A stretch of 8,314 nt of DNA from contig DASSWG010000162.1 of the NCBI GenBank assembly GCA_035705295.1, positions 1 through 8,314 on the forward strand, in the 5' to 3' direction. Positions 6,905-8,314 of the stretch are shown one piece after another (the stretch's first letter is position 1; each line of letters starts with the position of its first letter). Made by a program: the position numbers and the translations under genes. The notes under the pieces are model-generated. The model was not told the DNA's origin, searched no databases, and saw only the letters and a list, made by a program, of their open reading frames with translations. This DNA is from DASSWG01 sp035705295. Lineage in GTDB: Bacteria > Bacteroidota > Bacteroidia > Flavobacteriales > Flavobacteriaceae.

Positions 6905-7342
6905 ATGTCAATAACACAATCTGATTTTAATACAATAATTAAAGAAGAAAAAGTATTTTCTGACTTAATTAATCCTTTGGAATTAAGTCCACCTCCCATA
7001 AATTGGACTCGAGAAATTAAAGCCATTAGTAGCAAAAATATATTTCTCCTCGATTTTTACCGAGGTAGTTTTGAACTAACACGATACACATACAATAAAA
7101 GATATCGACAAAGCATTATCCTTTTAAGATATGATAATGGAGGACGTCATACTAATCCAGATGGTGTAAGTTTTGATGGTCCCCACGTTCACATTTTTCG
7201 TGAAGGCTTTAATGATAAATTTGCATTTCCCGTTTCAGAATTAAATATCAATGACACTAATTCGATTGATGAAGTTCTCGATAAATTATTGCAATTTTGC
7301 AATGTTACCAAAAGGCCGACAATAGAAATACCGATGTTTTAA
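6905..7342 (+). CDS. DUF6978-like protein, first gene of an AT-rich two-gene cassette
   Basis: This is a 145-residue soluble protein without signal peptide or membrane helices, so it is probably cytosolic. The central part is the recognisable section: LLRYDNGGRHTNPDG (73-87), then FDGPHVHIFREGF (90-102) and KFAFPV (105-110). Clustered H82, N84, H94 and H96 suggest a metal or catalytic site, but none is proven. The pattern agrees with my recollection of the DUF6978 family, whose function is unknown. The stop codon (7340-7342) abuts the ATG of the next gene with no gap, so the two are translationally coupled and probably act together. Codon use is AT-rich (TTA for Leu, many ATA and AAT) and unlike the hppD to cytochrome-like block, a sign of lateral transfer. 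No clear promoter was found in the 51-base gap before it. Confidence 0.65.
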   Translation: MSITQSDFNTIIKEEKVFSDLINPLELSPPPINWTREIKAISSKNIFLLDFYRGSFELTRYTYNKRYRQSIILLRYDNGGRHTNPDGVSFDGPHVHIFREGFNDKFAFPVSELNINDTNSIDEVLDKLLQFCNVTKRPTIEIPMF

Positions 7343-8113
7343 ATGAATTGTGAATTAATCATACAAGAATACTTAAAATGGATTAAGGACAATACGCTCG
7401 TAAAATCAATCGAGGGAAACGACATTTGTTCTATTTCAACTCCTTTTCTTGACCGCCACAATGACCATTTAAATATTTATCTTGTCAAAAAGGGAGATAA
7501 TTTTGTATTAACCGATAATGGATATACAATAGCCGATTTACGGATGTCGGGAATGGAAATAAATACACCAAAAAGAGAAAATATTCTCAAAACTTCATTA
7601 AACGGCTTTGGTATCAACATCAATCAAAGCGATGAATTATTTGTTCCAGCGAACAAATCAAATTTAGGCCAAAAAAAACATTATTTAATACAAGCTATAT
7701 TAGCTGTAAATGATATGTTTAATCTATCGCAAGAAAGTGTTACTTCACTTTTCAAAGAAGATGTAGAATTATTTTTGCGGAGCAATGATATTTATTTCTC
7801 TAAAGACATTAAATTAACAGGCAAAAGTGGATTTGACCATAATATAGATTTCTTAATCCCTCAAACCCGAACCAAACCCGAAAGACTGATAAAAACAGTT
7901 AACTCACCAAAAAAGAACAGTGTTTTAAATGCTATTATGGCTTTCAATGACATATCACAAACAAGAGATACCAAAACTTCAAATTATGTTATTTATAACG
8001 ACTTTGAAAAAGAAGTGTCAAGTGATGTTATAATAGCGTTAGATAACTACAATGTGCATCATATTCCTTGGACACAAAAGGAAAAAAGAATAACAGATTT
8101 TTCAATGAACTAA
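7343..8113 (+). CDS. DUF1828/DUF1829 domain protein, second gene of the cassette
   Basis: This is a 256-residue cytosolic-looking protein. Residues 28-75 (ISTPFLDRHNDHLNIYLV and FVLTDNGYTIADLRMSG) carry the DUF1828 signature, where TPF, the acidic/His cluster and LTDxGYT are the conserved points. Residues about 158-250 carry DUF1829: GKSGFDHNIDFLIP (160-173), KPERLIKTVNSPKKN (178-192), AFNDI (200-204), YVIYND (215-220) and ALDNYNVHHIPWTQKE (232-247). Function is not established for either domain. The GxSGxxHxIDFLI stretch resembles the strand that carries the catalytic Asp (here D169) in Mrr-like PD-(D/E)XK nucleases, but a matching ExK or QxK is not evident (ERLIK at 180-184 is the nearest). 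Zero spacing to the upstream gene argues for one functional unit. It is possibly a defence or toxin-antitoxin pair, by inference only. Confidence 0.75.
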   Translation: MNCELIIQEYLKWIKDNTLVKSIEGNDICSISTPFLDRHNDHLNIYLVKKGDNFVLTDNGYTIADLRMSGMEINTPKRENILKTSLNGFGININQSDELFVPANKSNLGQKKHYLIQAILAVNDMFNLSQESVTSLFKEDVELFLRSNDIYFSKDIKLTGKSGFDHNIDFLIPQTRTKPERLIKTVNSPKKNSVLNAIMAFNDISQTRDTKTSNYVIYNDFEKEVSSDVIIALDNYNVHHIPWTQKEKRITDFSMN

Positions 8114-8121
8114 GAGCACTA

Positions 8122-8165
8122 CCCTCGCTAGCGCGAGCGTCCCCCCTCGCTAGCGCGAGTGTCCC
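8122..8165 (+). repeat. Two tandem 22-bp REP-like hairpin repeats
   Basis: Copies at 8122-8143 and 8144-8165 are head to tail and differ at one base (C8138 against T8160). Each contains CTCGC-TAGC-GCGAG, a 5-bp stem on a 4-base loop that also holds the palindrome CGCTAGCG, followed by GTCCC. The high G+C contrasts sharply with the AT-rich gene just before. Their form resembles REP elements mobilised by RAYT transposases. Sitting 8 bases after the stop codon, the hairpins could also slow 3' mRNA decay. Confidence 0.75.
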
Positions 8166-8181
8166 GCTCGTGTGCTCGTGT
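8166..8181 (+). repeat. Tandem duplication of GCTCGTGT
   Basis: GCTCGTGT occurs twice without a gap (8166-8173 and 8174-8181), directly after the 22-bp repeats. It seems to continue the same repetitive element. Confidence 0.7.
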
Positions 8182-8221
8182 CGTTCCGCAAAACCTTCCC
8201 ACAGGTATGCTCAATTTTGGT

Positions 8222-8229
8222 TAACTTTA
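8222..8229 (+). promoter_or_regulatory. Possible -7 box just before the last gene
   Basis: TAACTTTA matches TAnnTTTG except for the final base, and is followed by CC as at 6386-6395. The ATG at 8234 lies only 4 bases on, so if this box is used the mRNA would be leaderless or nearly so. No TTTG is present about 20 bases upstream. Confidence 0.3.
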
Positions 8230-8233
8230 CCGA

Positions 8234-8314
8234 ATGAGCAAATTGTTTTCTATAGCTATTGCAAAGAAAGACCTCATTGCCTTAAAATTAAGGGCAGTGG
8301 GGCTTTTATTTGCG
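8234..8314 (+). CDS. N-terminal fragment of an unidentified gene (runs off the window)
   Basis: An ATG at 8234 opens 27 codons with no stop before the window edge: MSKLFSIAIAKKDL followed by a region turning hydrophobic (AVGLLFA). The frame follows a possible -7 box, and the codons return to the mixed use of the other chromosomal genes. The hydrophobic tail may be the start of a membrane helix. Too little is visible to assign a family. Confidence 0.45.
   Translation, partial: MSKLFSIAIAKKDLIALKLRAVGLLFA

Noticed and set aside
8122..8181. A CRISPR array
   Set aside because: The repeats are directly adjacent with no spacers and only two copies, so they fit a REP-like tandem instead.

Overview
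The window looks like a piece of a Bacteroidota chromosome, most likely family Flavobacteriaceae. The evidence is a TonB-dependent receptor with an N-terminal CarboxypepD_reg-like domain, spacers with TTTG-N20-TAnnTTTG promoter boxes rather than E. coli -35/-10 boxes, starts without a Shine-Dalgarno sequence, and core proteins that read like flavobacterial homologues. No species can be named from the sequence alone. All complete genes are on the + strand, as are the two partial genes at the edges.

Left part (1-3404). The window opens inside 4-hydroxyphenylpyruvate dioxygenase (tyrosine catabolism; three metal ligands visible). A 296-base spacer follows. It holds a good promoter (865-896) and a strong intrinsic terminator (982-1015), so a transcript of about 110 nt is expected between them: either a small RNA or an attenuated leader. 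Next come a secreted DUF3108-type protein (1077-1856) and a second spacer with a near-perfect promoter (1876-1907) and an unusually long, GC-rich leader. That leader leads to a lipoprotein of the M23/LytM metallopeptidase type with a LysM-like region. The peptidase starts at TTG and has Cys where the last zinc-ligand His normally sits.

Middle (3569-6853). A 916-residue TonB-dependent receptor without a SusD partner ends in a 12-bp terminator hairpin. It is followed by a small four-helix membrane protein with His residues in or next to three helices, which suggests but does not prove a cytochrome b-like protein.

Right part (6905-8314). Base composition drops abruptly: single 60-base lines counted by hand give about 33% and 25% G+C here, against about 53% in the receptor gene. 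Two directly abutting genes lie in this AT-rich block, a DUF6978-like protein with a GPHVH motif and a protein with DUF1828 and DUF1829 domains. They look like an acquired two-gene cassette. The DUF1829 part has a GKSGFDHNIDF stretch resembling the first catalytic half of Mrr-like PD-(D/E)XK nucleases, so a defence or toxin-antitoxin role is worth testing. Immediately downstream are two tandem 22-bp GC-rich hairpin repeats plus a doubled 8-mer, resembling REP-type elements. The window ends in the first 27 codons of an unidentified gene.

The best candidates for something undescribed are the DUF6978/DUF1828-1829 pair with its REP-like flank, and the RNA between 900 and 1015.
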